A stretch of 64,000 bases of DNA from Collinsella aerofaciens (lineage in GTDB: Bacteria; Actinomycetota; Coriobacteriia; Coriobacteriales; Coriobacteriaceae): the NCBI RefSeq assembly GCF_015558785.1, contig NZ_JADMOP010000003.1:62001-126000 (forward strand). The letters run 5' to 3'. This document shows, piece by piece, positions 41,338-50,408 of the stretch. Numbering within the stretch: the stretch's first letter is position 1; every line of letters begins with the position of its first letter. Under the pieces are notes generated by a model. It was not told the origin of the DNA and searched no databases. It worked only from the letters and a program-made list of their open reading frames with translations. The translations under genes were made by a program, and so were the position numbers.

Positions 41338-42804
41338 TTAGGCCCAATACGGAATATACCTTTTGTATTTGGAACCCGCGTCCTCGTCCTCTTCCTTTAT
41401 CAATGCCTCTTCCAGGCACTCTTTGATTAGACGAGACATCGCCACCGTGTTTTTCTTTTCATCGGAAAGTCCAAAACGCTCTCGCAGCGACTGATTGCTC
41501 ATCGACTCACCTTGGGCATACAAAAGACAGGCATGCCAGTACACGGCGTTTTTTCGCTCACTTTTTTTCATTCGAGTATACGGACAGTCGCAATAGAGCG
41601 TCACGAGCGTTCCCAGCCCGCCCTCACTCTTGATAACCGGTGAAGGCATGCCGGCTTTTTCGAGCGAATCTACGATTAAATCCCAGCCTGTACCGCCTTC
41701 TTCGCAAAGATCCATTTGGCGCATGAGGGACGCTATCATCGAATTTCGCGTTTTCGGCTGGGCGTTGAGCACTCGTTCTGCCGGAATAAGCGTTGTCCCG
41801 GGATTAGAGAACTCAATGCGATTGTCGTAAATCGCAACAAGAGGCCCCGCCGTATTGTCAGCAATGTCTTGATGAATCACGGCGTTTGATAGTAACTCGC
41901 GAATCGCCCTTTGAGGATAAGCCGTCTGAATACGTCGAAATGCGCCATCCAGTGCCTCAACAGCCGGAATCATCGACATGACCAGCTGTTCAGCCTGTGG
42001 AAGCGCCAAAGCGTAGCCCTTGTCGATTTCAGTATCCCCGACAATGTCAAAACTGCCTTTTCCCGCATATCGCACGATTCGCAGCATGCGTTTCCTGAGC
42101 TCCGGGTAGCGAGAGAGCTTTTTTCCCACCAGAAGCATTCCCAAGCGCGTCACACTATATCGGCCGTTATCTTGACGACGAATCAGCTCTTGTTCACAAA
42201 GAGCAAGCATCACTCCGTCCAAATCGACAGGTCTTCTCAATCTGCACAACTCAAAATACGCATCAACATCTAGTATTTCGGCGACCTCTCGAGATGTCAG
42301 ATCTCTCTCAACTACAGCGAGCTCCGCGTTCCCTGACTGTAAGCGACGCCACAGCTCCGCCTCTCGTGCACTACCGGGAACCAGTTCTGCCGTCGAAGAG
42401 CCCTCTCGAATGTAGGCTGTCTTATCAAAATAGACCGCCTGAGCGCTCGCGGCGTGCACTTTCAACACCACAAAGTGCTTTGTCTCATGATCAATAACCG
42501 CAAACTCGTAATTCGCATTGTTTGAGAGCGCAAGCTTGAGCCACATCAAAAGCTCTTGGTTTCCCTTACCCTTTGCGTGATATGGGTTGAACTGGGTGCC
42601 CACAAGCTCATGCGTACCGTCGCTCACGCCCCAGATCTTATAGGCATATGCGCGGCCGCAGTAAGCGGCAGCATTGGCAAGCGCCGAGATGTCACGCCCC
42701 GTTCTAACGGGATCGCTATTGCCTTCTTTAAATTCAAGCCACTCGGTTTCATCAGGATAACCGACGAGTGAATAAATCAGCTCCATGCCATCTGCTTCAC
42801 CCAT
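41338..42804 (-). CDS. AlbA_2 (Schlafen-type) domain regulator with HATPase_c_4 and winged-helix tail
   Basis: A 488-residue protein. The N-terminal AlbA_2 domain shows ETEWLEFKEGNSDPVRTGRD and ALANAAAYCGRAYAYKIWGV. A RecG-like/GHKL region has AIRELLSNAVIHQDIADN and IEFSNPGTTLIP, and the C terminus (about 405-488) is a winged helix. Such proteins are called putative transcriptional regulators or ATP-dependent helicases; the activity is not known. AAGGAGG precedes the ATG by 8 bases. Its base composition is visibly lower in GC than its neighbours, suggesting transfer. Confidence 0.8.
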   Translation of the reverse strand: MGEADGMELIYSLVGYPDETEWLEFKEGNSDPVRTGRDISALANAAAYCGRAYAYKIWGVSDGTHELVGTQFNPYHAKGKGNQELLMWLKLALSNNANYEFAVIDHETKHFVVLKVHAASAQAVYFDKTAYIREGSSTAELVPGSAREAELWRRLQSGNAELAVVERDLTSREVAEILDVDAYFELCRLRRPVDLDGVMLALCEQELIRRQDNGRYSVTRLGMLLVGKKLSRYPELRKRMLRIVRYAGKGSFDIVGDTEIDKGYALALPQAEQLVMSMIPAVEALDGAFRRIQTAYPQRAIRELLSNAVIHQDIADNTAGPLVAIYDNRIEFSNPGTTLIPAERVLNAQPKTRNSMIASLMRQMDLCEEGGTGWDLIVDSLEKAGMPSPVIKSEGGLGTLVTLYCDCPYTRMKKSERKNAVYWHACLLYAQGESMSNQSLRERFGLSDEKKNTVAMSRLIKECLEEALIKEEDEDAGSKYKRYIPYWA

Positions 42805-43023
42805 TGAGCCAGCCTCCTTGCGCTCATTTTTGATAACAAAATGTTAAATAGATGATAAATAGAATTATGCGCAATTTGAAGCCGAATGCCAAGTTTTCTG
42901 GTCGTTTTCCCAGATAATCTCATGCCGGAAGCTCGGCATTCCACATGAGAGTCGACTACTGTAATTGACAGGCAAGAAGAGCAGCCTATTCAATTCCAGC
43001 TAAATCAAGCAGCATAAAGCGCA
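42805..43023. other. AT-rich intergenic region, no gene seen
   Basis: About 220 AT-rich bases upstream of the AlbA-domain gene, probably including its promoter. No coding sequence or RNA is recognised. Confidence 0.4.
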
Positions 43024-43068
43024 ATAAAAAAGGCGGTTAGGCGTCTTCGATATGCCTAACCGCCTTTA
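43024..43068 (-). terminator. Rho-independent terminator of purN
   Basis: On the minus strand AAAGGCGGTTAGGC (43054-43067) pairs perfectly with GCCTAACCGCCTTT, followed by TTT and ATTG. It is a textbook terminator for the purF-purM-purN strand. Confidence 0.92.
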
Positions 43069-43079
43069 CAAGCGGGTAA

Positions 43080-43778
43080 TTATTTCACAGGATCCACGGC
43101 GACCTTGCCGCTCTCCAGCACGTGGACGCGGCCGTCGGCGAGCATTTGCACGACCTCGGGATACAGCACGTGCTCAATCGCGTGGATGTGCTCCTCGAGC
43201 GTGTCGACATCCCAACCTTCCTCGACAGCCAGCGCGCGCTGGGCGATGATGGGGCCGTTGTCGTAGATCTCGTTGGCAAAGTGCACGGTCACACCGGTTA
43301 CCTTGACGCCGCGCGCAAAGGCATCGTCGATCGCATGCGCGCCGGTAAAGCTCGGCAGCAGTGCCGGATGCAAGTTGACCACGCGGTTGGGAAACGCCGC
43401 CAGCAGCGGCGTGTGCACCATGCGCATGTAACCGGCCATGACCACATATTCGCAGCCGCGCTCGAGCAGCTCGTGCGCGATGATCTCGTCGGCGGCGATG
43501 GGGTCGGCATAGACATCCTTGGACAGCGTGAGCGTCTGGATGCCCGCGCGCTCAGCGCGCTGCAAACCCTTAGCCGAAGGACGGCTCGACACCACAAGCT
43601 CAATCGAAGCGTTGAGCTTGCCGGCGGCGATCAGATCGATCAGCGCCTGCAGGTTGGTACCCGAACCGCTGATGAGCACACCGATCTTGAGCGGCTCGGC
43701 CGTATCGGTGCCGGTCGGACGGGTGTAGGGCACAAAGCCCAGGCTCGCGGCAGCAGCCATCTGCTCGTTAGCGCTCAT
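43080..43778 (-). CDS. purN: Phosphoribosylglycinamide formyltransferase
   Basis: A 232-residue GAR transformylase using 10-formyl-THF (third step of IMP synthesis). Motifs: GVLISGSGTNLQALID, MAGYMRMV, the catalytic NLHPALLPSFTGAHA and TVHFANEIYDNGPII. About 30 extra N-terminal residues precede the usual start. It overlaps purM by 11 bases. Confidence 0.95.
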   Translation of the reverse strand: MSANEQMAAAASLGFVPYTRPTGTDTAEPLKIGVLISGSGTNLQALIDLIAAGKLNASIELVVSSRPSAKGLQRAERAGIQTLTLSKDVYADPIAADEIIAHELLERGCEYVVMAGYMRMVHTPLLAAFPNRVVNLHPALLPSFTGAHAIDDAFARGVKVTGVTVHFANEIYDNGPIIAQRALAVEEGWDVDTLEEHIHAIEHVLYPEVVQMLADGRVHVLESGKVAVDPVK

Positions 43779-44871
43779 CGGAGTACACGACCTTACCGGA
43801 GCCCTCGACGCACTCGCCCACGCGGAACGGCTTCTCGCCCAGCGCGACCAGGGCCTCGGTCACGGCAGCCTCGTCCTCGGGGGCGACGATCAGGCACAGG
43901 CCAACGCCCATGTTGAAGGTCTTGCATGCCTCGTTGGGCGCGAGCTCGGCCTGGCGCGACACGTAGGTGATGACGGGCGGAACGTCCCAACCCATCTCGG
44001 CGCCGTTGCGGGTGACCACGGCGTCGACGTCGTCGGCGAGCGCGCGGTTGAGGTTCTCGGTGATGCCGCCGCCGGTGATGTGGGCGATGGCGTGCACCGG
44101 AGCGCCACCGCGCAGCAGCTCCAGAATCGGCTTGACATAGATGCGCGTGGGGGCCAACAGGGCGTCTGCCAGCGATGCGCCGCCGAGTTCCTCGAGCGGA
44201 CGGCTCAGCTCCTCGGCCTTAGCGGCGGCCTCGGGCGTGCCCGGCTTAATACCGTCGACGCCAATGACCTTACGCACGAGCGAGTAGCCGTTGGAGTGCA
44301 CGCCGGTGGAAGGCAGGCCCAGGATCACGTCGCCGGGGCGGACGTTCGCAGGGTCGAGCATCTTGGGACGGTCGACGACGCCCACGGTAAATCCGGCAAG
44401 GTCGTAGTCGGCAGGAGCCATGACGCCGGGGTGCTCGGCCATCTCGCCGCCCACGAGCGCGCAGCCCGCGAGCTTGCAGCCGTCGGCCACACCCTTGATG
44501 ATCTTTGCCATGTGCTCGGCCTCGATGTGGCCGATGGCAACGTAGTCCAGGAAGAACAGCGGCTCGGCACCCGAAGCCAGAATGTCGTTGACGCACATAG
44601 CAACCAGGTCCTGGCCCACCGTCTCGTGACGGTCCATGATCTGGGCGAGCACGAGCTTGGTGCCCACGCCGTCGGTACCGCTAATCAGAATCGGGTCTTC
44701 CATATCCTTAAGCGCGGCAGCCGAGAACAGGCCACCAAAGCCACCGATGCCGCCGATGACCTCGGGACGGTTGGTGTCCTTAACCATCTGCTTAATAGCG
44801 TCAACGGCGCGGCCGCCCTCGGCGGTATCGACGCCGGCATCCTCATACGTCACATGCTTGCTGTCGCTCAT
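43768..44871 (-). CDS. purM: Phosphoribosylformylglycinamidine cyclo-ligase
   Basis: A 367-residue AIR synthetase (fifth step of IMP synthesis). It has YEDAGVDTAEGGRAVDAIKQ, GTDGVGTKLVLAQ, MCVNDILASGAEPLFFLDY, GGEMAEHPG and GLPSTGVHSNGYSLVRKV. It follows purF on the same strand with an intervening palindromic element, and its end overlaps purN. Confidence 0.96.
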   Translation of the reverse strand: MSDSKHVTYEDAGVDTAEGGRAVDAIKQMVKDTNRPEVIGGIGGFGGLFSAAALKDMEDPILISGTDGVGTKLVLAQIMDRHETVGQDLVAMCVNDILASGAEPLFFLDYVAIGHIEAEHMAKIIKGVADGCKLAGCALVGGEMAEHPGVMAPADYDLAGFTVGVVDRPKMLDPANVRPGDVILGLPSTGVHSNGYSLVRKVIGVDGIKPGTPEAAAKAEELSRPLEELGGASLADALLAPTRIYVKPILELLRGGAPVHAIAHITGGGITENLNRALADDVDAVVTRNGAEMGWDVPPVITYVSRQAELAPNEACKTFNMGVGLCLIVAPEDEAAVTEALVALGEKPFRVGECVEGSGKVVYSDER

Positions 44872-44987
44872 CTGAGCCTTCCTCTCCCACTACCGTCCGC
44901 CGCCCGGGCGCCAAACGGTGCTCATAGTTGCGTTCATTTCGGCGCGCGCCATAACAACGCGCGCCGTCATATCAACAAAACAGCGGG

Positions 44988-45030
44988 TAAAACCTACCAA
45001 AATAAACCTGTCCCTTTTTGGCAGGTTTTA
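44988..45030 (-). repeat. TAAAACCTRCCA palindromic element, copy 2, supplying the purF stop codon
   Basis: On the minus strand TAAAACCTGCCAAAAAGGGA starts the element and TTTGGTAGGTTTTA ends it. The arms are 44988-45002 and 45015-45030. The leading TAA is the purF stop codon. A further hairpin, GGCGCGCG-CGCGCGCC, lies at 44941-44965. Confidence 0.85.
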
Positions 45031-46698
45031 GGCCTCGCCGTGTTCCTCTTCCCAGCTGCGATCGTCGTATTTCTCGACCACGGCGTCGTCATCAAAGTGC
45101 AGCGGCTTGTCCAGGTTGCGGGGCTTAAAGCCCTCCATGAACTTGTCGCGGCCAAAGCTCTCGGGAATCGCCACGGGGTAGCGGCCGGTAAAGCACGCAT
45201 CGCAGTAACCGCCCTTGGGCATGACCTTAAGCAGGCCCTCGACCGAAAGGAAGGCCAGCGAATCGGCGCCGATATACTCGCAAATCTCGTCGACCGTCTT
45301 GTTGGCGCTGATAAGCTGCGACTGCACGTCGGTATCGATACCGTAGAAGCACGGCCAGATGACCTCGGGCGAGTTGATGCGGATATGAATCTCCTTGGCG
45401 CCGGCGTTGCGCAGCATCTTGACGAGCTGCACCATGGTGGTGCCGCGCACGATGGAGTCGTCGATGACGACCAGGCGCTTGCCCTCGATGTTGTCACGCA
45501 GCGGGTTGAGCTTCATACGCACGCCCATGGCACGCAGCTCCTGCGTAGGCTCGATAAACGTACGGCCCACATAGCGGTTCTTGATGAGGCCCTCGCCAAA
45601 GGGAATGCCACTCTCGTGCGAATAGCCCTCCGCGGGCGGCAGGCCGGAGTCGGGCACGCCGATGACCAGGTCGGCCTCGACGGGCTCCTCATGTGCCAGC
45701 TGACGACCCATGTCATAACGGCAGGCGTAGACGCTCTTGCCGTTCATGATGGAATCGGGGCGAGCAAAGTAGACCTGCTCAAAAATGCAGTTAGCAGGCT
45801 CTTCGGCGGCAGGCACGCCCTGCTCGGACACAAGGCCCTCGGCGCTGATGCGCAAAATCTCACCGGGACGGACGTCGCGGACGTACTCGGCGCCCACGAT
45901 ATCGAGCGCGCAGGTCTCGGAGGCAACGACCCAGCCGCCGGCGCGCGTGACATGGGTGGTGGCGTCGACCGTCGCGGCGCCGTCCTGCGACGGCAGCTGC
46001 GAAACGGATGCGGCATCGGCCTGGTCCAGGCCCTCATCCACCAGCTTGCCCAGCACGAGCGGGCGAATGCCGTGCGGATCGCGGAATGCGTAGAGCGCCT
46101 GCTCGTTGATGAGCGTCATGGCGTAGCCGCCGCGCACGAGCTCCATGGTCTTGCGAATGCCCTCGCGCAGATGGCCAGTACGCTGAGTAAAGTAGCCGAT
46201 GAGTTTGGTCGCGACCTCGGAATCCGAGTTGGAGAGGAACGGTACGCCCAGCTCGATCAGCTGGCGACGCAGCTCGTCGGTGTTGACGAGGGTGCCGTTG
46301 TGCGCGAGCGCGATAATGACGCTATTGATGGTAGAGAGGTGCGGCTGAGAGGCTTCCCAGCTCTTGGCGCCGGCGGTGCCGTAGCGCACATGACCCACGG
46401 CCAGCTGACCGGAGAGCGTCGACAAGTCGGCATTGGAGAACACGCGGTCGAGCAGGCCCAGATCCTTGCGGACCATAACCGTACCGCCGTCACCAACGGC
46501 GATTCCCGCCGATTCTTGGCCGCGATGCTGCAGTGCACGCAGGCCAAAGTACGTCAGTCGAGCCACGTCGCGATCGGGCGCCCAGACACCAAAAACGCCG
46601 CATTCCTCATGCAGCTGGTCAGAGTCCGGATCATACGTCGACATGGCGTTCACCTGTCCCGCGGCACGCTCGGCCGCGCGGATGGTTTCTTGAGACAT
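45028..46698 (-). CDS. purF: Amidophosphoribosyltransferase
   Basis: A 556-residue enzyme committing PRPP to purine synthesis. The glutaminase nucleophile Cys follows a short propeptide (EECGVFGVWAP near residue 33), then LRALQHRGQESAG. The PRTase domain has the PRPP loop VVIDDSIVRGTT. GGYCDACFTGRYP near the C terminus resembles the cysteine region of Fe-S-containing PurF. GAGGGG lies five bases before the ATG. Confidence 0.96.
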   Translation of the reverse strand: MSQETIRAAERAAGQVNAMSTYDPDSDQLHEECGVFGVWAPDRDVARLTYFGLRALQHRGQESAGIAVGDGGTVMVRKDLGLLDRVFSNADLSTLSGQLAVGHVRYGTAGAKSWEASQPHLSTINSVIIALAHNGTLVNTDELRRQLIELGVPFLSNSDSEVATKLIGYFTQRTGHLREGIRKTMELVRGGYAMTLINEQALYAFRDPHGIRPLVLGKLVDEGLDQADAASVSQLPSQDGAATVDATTHVTRAGGWVVASETCALDIVGAEYVRDVRPGEILRISAEGLVSEQGVPAAEEPANCIFEQVYFARPDSIMNGKSVYACRYDMGRQLAHEEPVEADLVIGVPDSGLPPAEGYSHESGIPFGEGLIKNRYVGRTFIEPTQELRAMGVRMKLNPLRDNIEGKRLVVIDDSIVRGTTMVQLVKMLRNAGAKEIHIRINSPEVIWPCFYGIDTDVQSQLISANKTVDEICEYIGADSLAFLSVEGLLKVMPKGGYCDACFTGRYPVAIPESFGRDKFMEGFKPRNLDKPLHFDDDAVVEKYDDRSWEEEHGEA

Positions 46699-46739
46699 GG
46701 CATCCCCTCAGAGCCTCGTATTTTGGCGTTACCCGCCTT

Positions 46740-46745
46740 ATTATA
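46740..46745 (-). promoter_or_regulatory. -10 element of purF
   Basis: TATAAT on the minus strand, 41 bases before the purF ATG. No good -35 is present at the normal spacing; TGCG precedes it. Confidence 0.5.
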
Positions 46746-46994
46746 CGCACGGCGCGACGCGCTCCCCCGCGCATGAGCAGCGCTTTTTAAAAGCCCACCG
46801 AGCTTATTATCCGTTTTGCGACCAAACATTTTATTGGGTAGTCCACTCTCAGGGGCAACGGCCTCGAAGACTTCCCGTGCGCCGTGTCTCGCCCGCGCTA
46901 GGGGCTACATTGTTGCAATTGGGACGTTCGTCCTGTCTTTTAGCTGGTCGTCGGCGTATCCTTGTAGGCTACTACAAGACGAGAAAGGTAGCGT
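46746..46994. other. Divergent intergenic region between purF and the CmpB-family gene
   Basis: About 250 bases with no gene seen. It includes GGGACGTTCGTCC (near 46921-46933), a short palindrome that resembles the GGGACGTTC core of the element at 40736-40829. Confidence 0.35.
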
Positions 46995-48224
46995 ATGGAT
47001 CGAAATCAACTCGACCCCAGTGTCCCCAGCACCACGGAGGCCAAGAAGATCCCCCTTATCATCAAGGTCTACGCAGTCCTGTGCACCCTATCTGGCGTGG
47101 GCACGCTCCCGTCAGTCGCCGTCTTTATGTGGCAGGTCATCACCGCACTCATTAACGGCAACGTCGCCGCTAAGCTCGGTGATAACACCCTGGTCGCGGT
47201 TGGCCTTATCGTCGCCGGCATTATGCTCTCGGCGGCAAGCGCGATCATCTTGATCGTCTTTGGCCTGGACCTCATCAAGGACCAGCGGCGCAATGCCGCC
47301 CGCCTGTCTTACGTCCTCATCGCATTTACCGTCGTGGAGCTTTTAGTTGACGTGATGCTCCAGGGCATCGGACCCTTCCTGCTGCGCCCCGCCGTCCAGC
47401 TTGTCATCCTCATTGTGCTGTCGGCCGCCGTCGACCCCACGCTACGCCAGGAGCGCGAACTGCAGCGCCGTCTGCAAGAGGTGCTCGACCGCGATGCCGC
47501 CGCCGAGGGGATGCTCGGCCGCGACGAAACCGGCGAGGGCTACATCAAGCTCAACTACTTCAACCTGTTCTGGGTATTCTTCGTCTGCAGCGTGTTAGGT
47601 CTCATTCTCGAGGAAGTCTGGCATATGGTCGTCGTCGATCCCGGCGTCTATCAGGACCGTGCCGGTATGCTATTTGGCCCCTTTAGCCCCATCTACGGAT
47701 TTGGCGCGGTGCTCATGACCATGGCGCTCAACCGCTTCTATAAAAAGAATCCTCTGATCATTTTCCTGGTAAGTGCCCTGATCGGCGGCGCTTTCGAGGT
47801 GTTTGTAGGCTGGTTTATGCAGACCTCATTTGGCGTGGTGTCGTGGAGCTATTCACACATTAGGCTATTCGGCATGCCCGATCCCATCGCGGTATTGACC
47901 GGGGGACGCACATGCACGCCGTTTGCCTGCATGTGGGGCCTGGGTGGCCTCATCTGGATCAAGGTCTTGCTGCCGCGCCTGCTTAAGCTCATCAATATGA
48001 TTCCATGGAAACGCCGCTACTCTGCTACCGTCATCCTGACCGCCGTCATGCTGATCGACGGCGTCATGACGTTGCAATCGCTCGACTATTGGTATCAGCG
48101 CGTCAACGGAACCGTTCGAAATATTCCCGTCGCACAGTTCTATGACAAGCATTTCGATAACGAATATATGGAGAACCGTTTTCAGAGTATGACCATGAGC
48201 CCCAAGGACGCCACACGCGTGTAG
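46995..48224 (+). CDS. CmpB-family (putative ABC-transporter type IV) membrane protein
   Basis: A 409-residue membrane protein. Residues 1-145 hold about four helices, followed by a soluble charged linker (about 150-190). The C-terminal half carries the CmpB signature with VLGLILEEVWH, GPFSPIYGFGAVLM, ALIGGAFEVFVGWFMQ and a Trp-rich SWSYSHIRL. The function is not established. GAGAAAGG precedes the ATG. The gene is monocistronic and convergent with the MoaE-like gene. Confidence 0.8.
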   Translation: MDRNQLDPSVPSTTEAKKIPLIIKVYAVLCTLSGVGTLPSVAVFMWQVITALINGNVAAKLGDNTLVAVGLIVAGIMLSAASAIILIVFGLDLIKDQRRNAARLSYVLIAFTVVELLVDVMLQGIGPFLLRPAVQLVILIVLSAAVDPTLRQERELQRRLQEVLDRDAAAEGMLGRDETGEGYIKLNYFNLFWVFFVCSVLGLILEEVWHMVVVDPGVYQDRAGMLFGPFSPIYGFGAVLMTMALNRFYKKNPLIIFLVSALIGGAFEVFVGWFMQTSFGVVSWSYSHIRLFGMPDPIAVLTGGRTCTPFACMWGLGGLIWIKVLLPRLLKLINMIPWKRRYSATVILTAVMLIDGVMTLQSLDYWYQRVNGTVRNIPVAQFYDKHFDNEYMENRFQSMTMSPKDATRV

Positions 48225-48256
48225 CAAACGCCAGAGCAAAATAGCTCCAACACATC

Positions 48257-48297
48257 AAAGCCCGCTGGCAGATCTACATGAACTGCCGGCGGGCTTT
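48257..48297. terminator. Bidirectional terminator between convergent genes
   Basis: AAAGCCCGCTGGCAG (48257-48271) pairs with CTGCCGGCGGGCTTT (48283-48297), one mismatch, with A and T runs on its two sides. Confidence 0.75.
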
Positions 48298-48330
48298 CGC
48301 TATAGACAGACTCGGATTGCCGACGAGGCC

Positions 48331-48750
48331 TTACACCTCGCGCTCGACCTCGCTCACGCACTCGTTCTTGATGGTGCCGACGAGCGACTGCAGCGCATCG
48401 ACCACATGCGGGCGAATGTCCCCGCCAATGAGCACGAGCATGATGTCGTCACCTACGGCAAGCTCGCCGCTTGCCAGCCACACGCGCACATAGCCGATAC
48501 CCGGCATCGCGCGCGTGGCCTCGATAGCAGCCTGCACTTTCTGAGCATCGAAGCCGAACACCATGCCGCCCACCCTGCGCCCGGGAGCTACGCCATCGGT
48601 TTCGATCCCGCGGACCTCGGACTTGGGCGTCGCGCGCACCACACCGTTATGTGTCAGATACATACCGCACGCAGGTGCCGACGAATCGGCCTTGGCCTCG
48701 CGCAGCCAAGCATCAACCGAAGGCATCGTTTTGCCATTCTCAAGCATCAT
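48331..48750 (-). CDS. MoaE-like protein (molybdopterin synthase large-subunit fold), active site altered
   Basis: A 139-residue protein. CGMYLTHNGVVRAT resembles the MoaE opening strand and VR motif, and RVWLASGELAVGDDIMLVLI matches the HRxGxLxVGD strand. ALQSLVGTIKNECV matches the helix ending in the catalytic Lys region. The diagnostic His-Arg before the glycine is Leu-Ala here, and the second lysine downstream is missing. No other molybdopterin gene is near. The fold assignment is by eye; function is uncertain. It follows the sortase gene by 64 bases on the same strand. Confidence 0.55.
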   Translation of the reverse strand: MMLENGKTMPSVDAWLREAKADSSAPACGMYLTHNGVVRATPKSEVRGIETDGVAPGRRVGGMVFGFDAQKVQAAIEATRAMPGIGYVRVWLASGELAVGDDIMLVLIGGDIRPHVVDALQSLVGTIKNECVSEVEREV

Positions 48751-48814
48751 TTCTCCCTTACCGTCATCGAGTAGCCAATTTGGAACGGGGCTTTTTTAGC
48801 TACTCTCGAACAAC

Positions 48815-49813
48815 TTATTCCTCGACCGGCGTGAGCACCATGACGGCACGCGTGTTGCTCAGCGATAACGAACGACAGGTCACAAGCGTTGCCACCTTGG
48901 TTGCCGAAGCGGCACGATCGATGGCATCGCTCGCCACGGCAGAGGCACCGTCGAGCATCTCGGACAGGTAGTTCTTGAGCCCGTCGTCGCCCTCAAAATT
49001 GGGCGTGCGCGCCTTGGCATACGTGTCCTCGACAACTTTGGTCGCCAGTGGTCGCAGTTTATAGGTGGCGTCGCGCGTGATGTAATACACGTACTCTATG
49101 CTGTCGAACGTCGCCTGATCGGTCGTATCCGAGATCACATTGAACATCGATCCGTCGTTCATGTGGTGGCCGTAGATCGTGGTCTGCTGGTCAACCATTC
49201 CCGGCGCGGTATCGTCACTGTCCAAGAAAATCGCACCCGATGCATTGGACGTACCGTCAAACAGCGTGTTGAGGTATTTGGAGTTGTTATTGGACTGCAC
49301 CACGGGATAGTTGATGTTGGTTCCCGGCGCGTAAATCCAACCCACAATCTCGGGGTTTGTCTGAGCAAGCGCATCGAAGTCGATAATCGGCACGCCGCTG
49401 GCGTCCTTATCGCTTACATATTGCTTCTCGATTTTCTGATACGACTCGCTCGCCTGCTTATAGCCAATCTGAGCATTAATAAAGATAGCGGCGGCGGCGA
49501 CAATCAGACCGATGCCGATGATGATGAGCAGAATGGGAATAATGGAGCGGCGCTTTTTGCGCGGCGGCTCGGTGTAATCCGACGGCGCGGCATGCGATGA
49601 AGACCGGGGCGGCTTCTTAGCGTTGCTATAAGATGAAGGTCGATATGCGGCTGGCGCGTCCTGTCGACGATGCGTCGCCGGTGTCACGGGGCGCGGCGCG
49701 CGCGGCTGCTGAGGAGAGGATGCCCGACCCTGCTGCGCCGCATGGGCAGCACCCGGCTTCGACGGATCGGGAATCTGAGAAGCCTTGAATCGTTTTCCCT
49801 GATAGTCGGACAT
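48815..49813 (-). CDS. Class B sortase
   Basis: A 332-residue membrane transpeptidase. The cytoplasmic N terminus (about 1-88) is Pro/Ser/Arg-rich and unusually long. One helix follows (about 90-112), then the sortase fold. Catalytic residues: His in TIYGHHMNDGSMF, Cys in ATLVTCRSL and Arg in SNTRAVMVL. The long segment between the His and Cys fits class B. AAGGAG lies four bases before the chosen ATG. Neither a pilin nor an LPxTG gene is beside it; its substrate is unknown. Confidence 0.87.
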   Translation of the reverse strand: MSDYQGKRFKASQIPDPSKPGAAHAAQQGRASSPQQPRAPRPVTPATHRRQDAPAAYRPSSYSNAKKPPRSSSHAAPSDYTEPPRKKRRSIIPILLIIIGIGLIVAAAAIFINAQIGYKQASESYQKIEKQYVSDKDASGVPIIDFDALAQTNPEIVGWIYAPGTNINYPVVQSNNNSKYLNTLFDGTSNASGAIFLDSDDTAPGMVDQQTTIYGHHMNDGSMFNVISDTTDQATFDSIEYVYYITRDATYKLRPLATKVVEDTYAKARTPNFEGDDGLKNYLSEMLDGASAVASDAIDRAASATKVATLVTCRSLSLSNTRAVMVLTPVEE

Positions 49814-49848
49814 GGCTCTCCTTATACTGCGGTGAAACGGCAGAACGC

Positions 49849-50313
49849 CTAGGCGTCGGCCATCTCCTGCTTCATCTTCTCGATAACCTTGCGGTACTCG
49901 GGGTCGCAAGCGCCTAGAATCTGCGTGGCGTAGATGGCGGCGTTCTTGGCGCCGTTGATGGCAACGCAGGCCACGGGCACGCCCGAAGGCATCTGCACCA
50001 TCGACAGCAGCGAATCCATACCGCCCAGGTCACTCGTCTTCATAGGCACGCCGATGACCGGCAGCGGCGTAAAGGCAGCCACGACACCACCCAGGTGAGC
50101 GGCCTTGCCGGCGGCGGCGATAATCACTTTGATACCGCGATCGGCAGCAGTCGAAGCCCACTCGTGGACCTTCGCCGGCGTGCGGTGTGCGCTCGCAATG
50201 ACGAGCTCATAGGGCACGCCCAGCGCCTCGAGCTCGGCGGTGCAGCCTTCCATAACGCCCAGATCGGACTTGGAACCCATGATGATCCCGACAACCGGCT
50301 TTTGATCTGCCAT
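49849..50313 (-). CDS. purE: N5-carboxyaminoimidazole ribonucleotide mutase
   Basis: A 154-residue enzyme of purine synthesis. It has VGIIMGSKSDLGVM, IASAHRTPAKV with the catalytic His, IIAAAGKAAHLGGVVAA and VPMKTSDLGGMDSLLSMVQM. It has full family length. GGAGG lies nine bases before the ATG. It lies 35 bases upstream of the sortase gene on the same strand. Confidence 0.95.
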   Translation of the reverse strand: MADQKPVVGIIMGSKSDLGVMEGCTAELEALGVPYELVIASAHRTPAKVHEWASTAADRGIKVIIAAAGKAAHLGGVVAAFTPLPVIGVPMKTSDLGGMDSLLSMVQMPSGVPVACVAINGAKNAAIYATQILGACDPEYRKVIEKMKQEMADA

Positions 50314-50408
50314 AAACAAAGACCTCCTGTTGAGAGCGGTGACGCGGCGGATCCGCGACCCTTAACTACTGAGAGTAGTATAGCCGCTCCCGTCCCTGCG
50401 GTCTTTGT

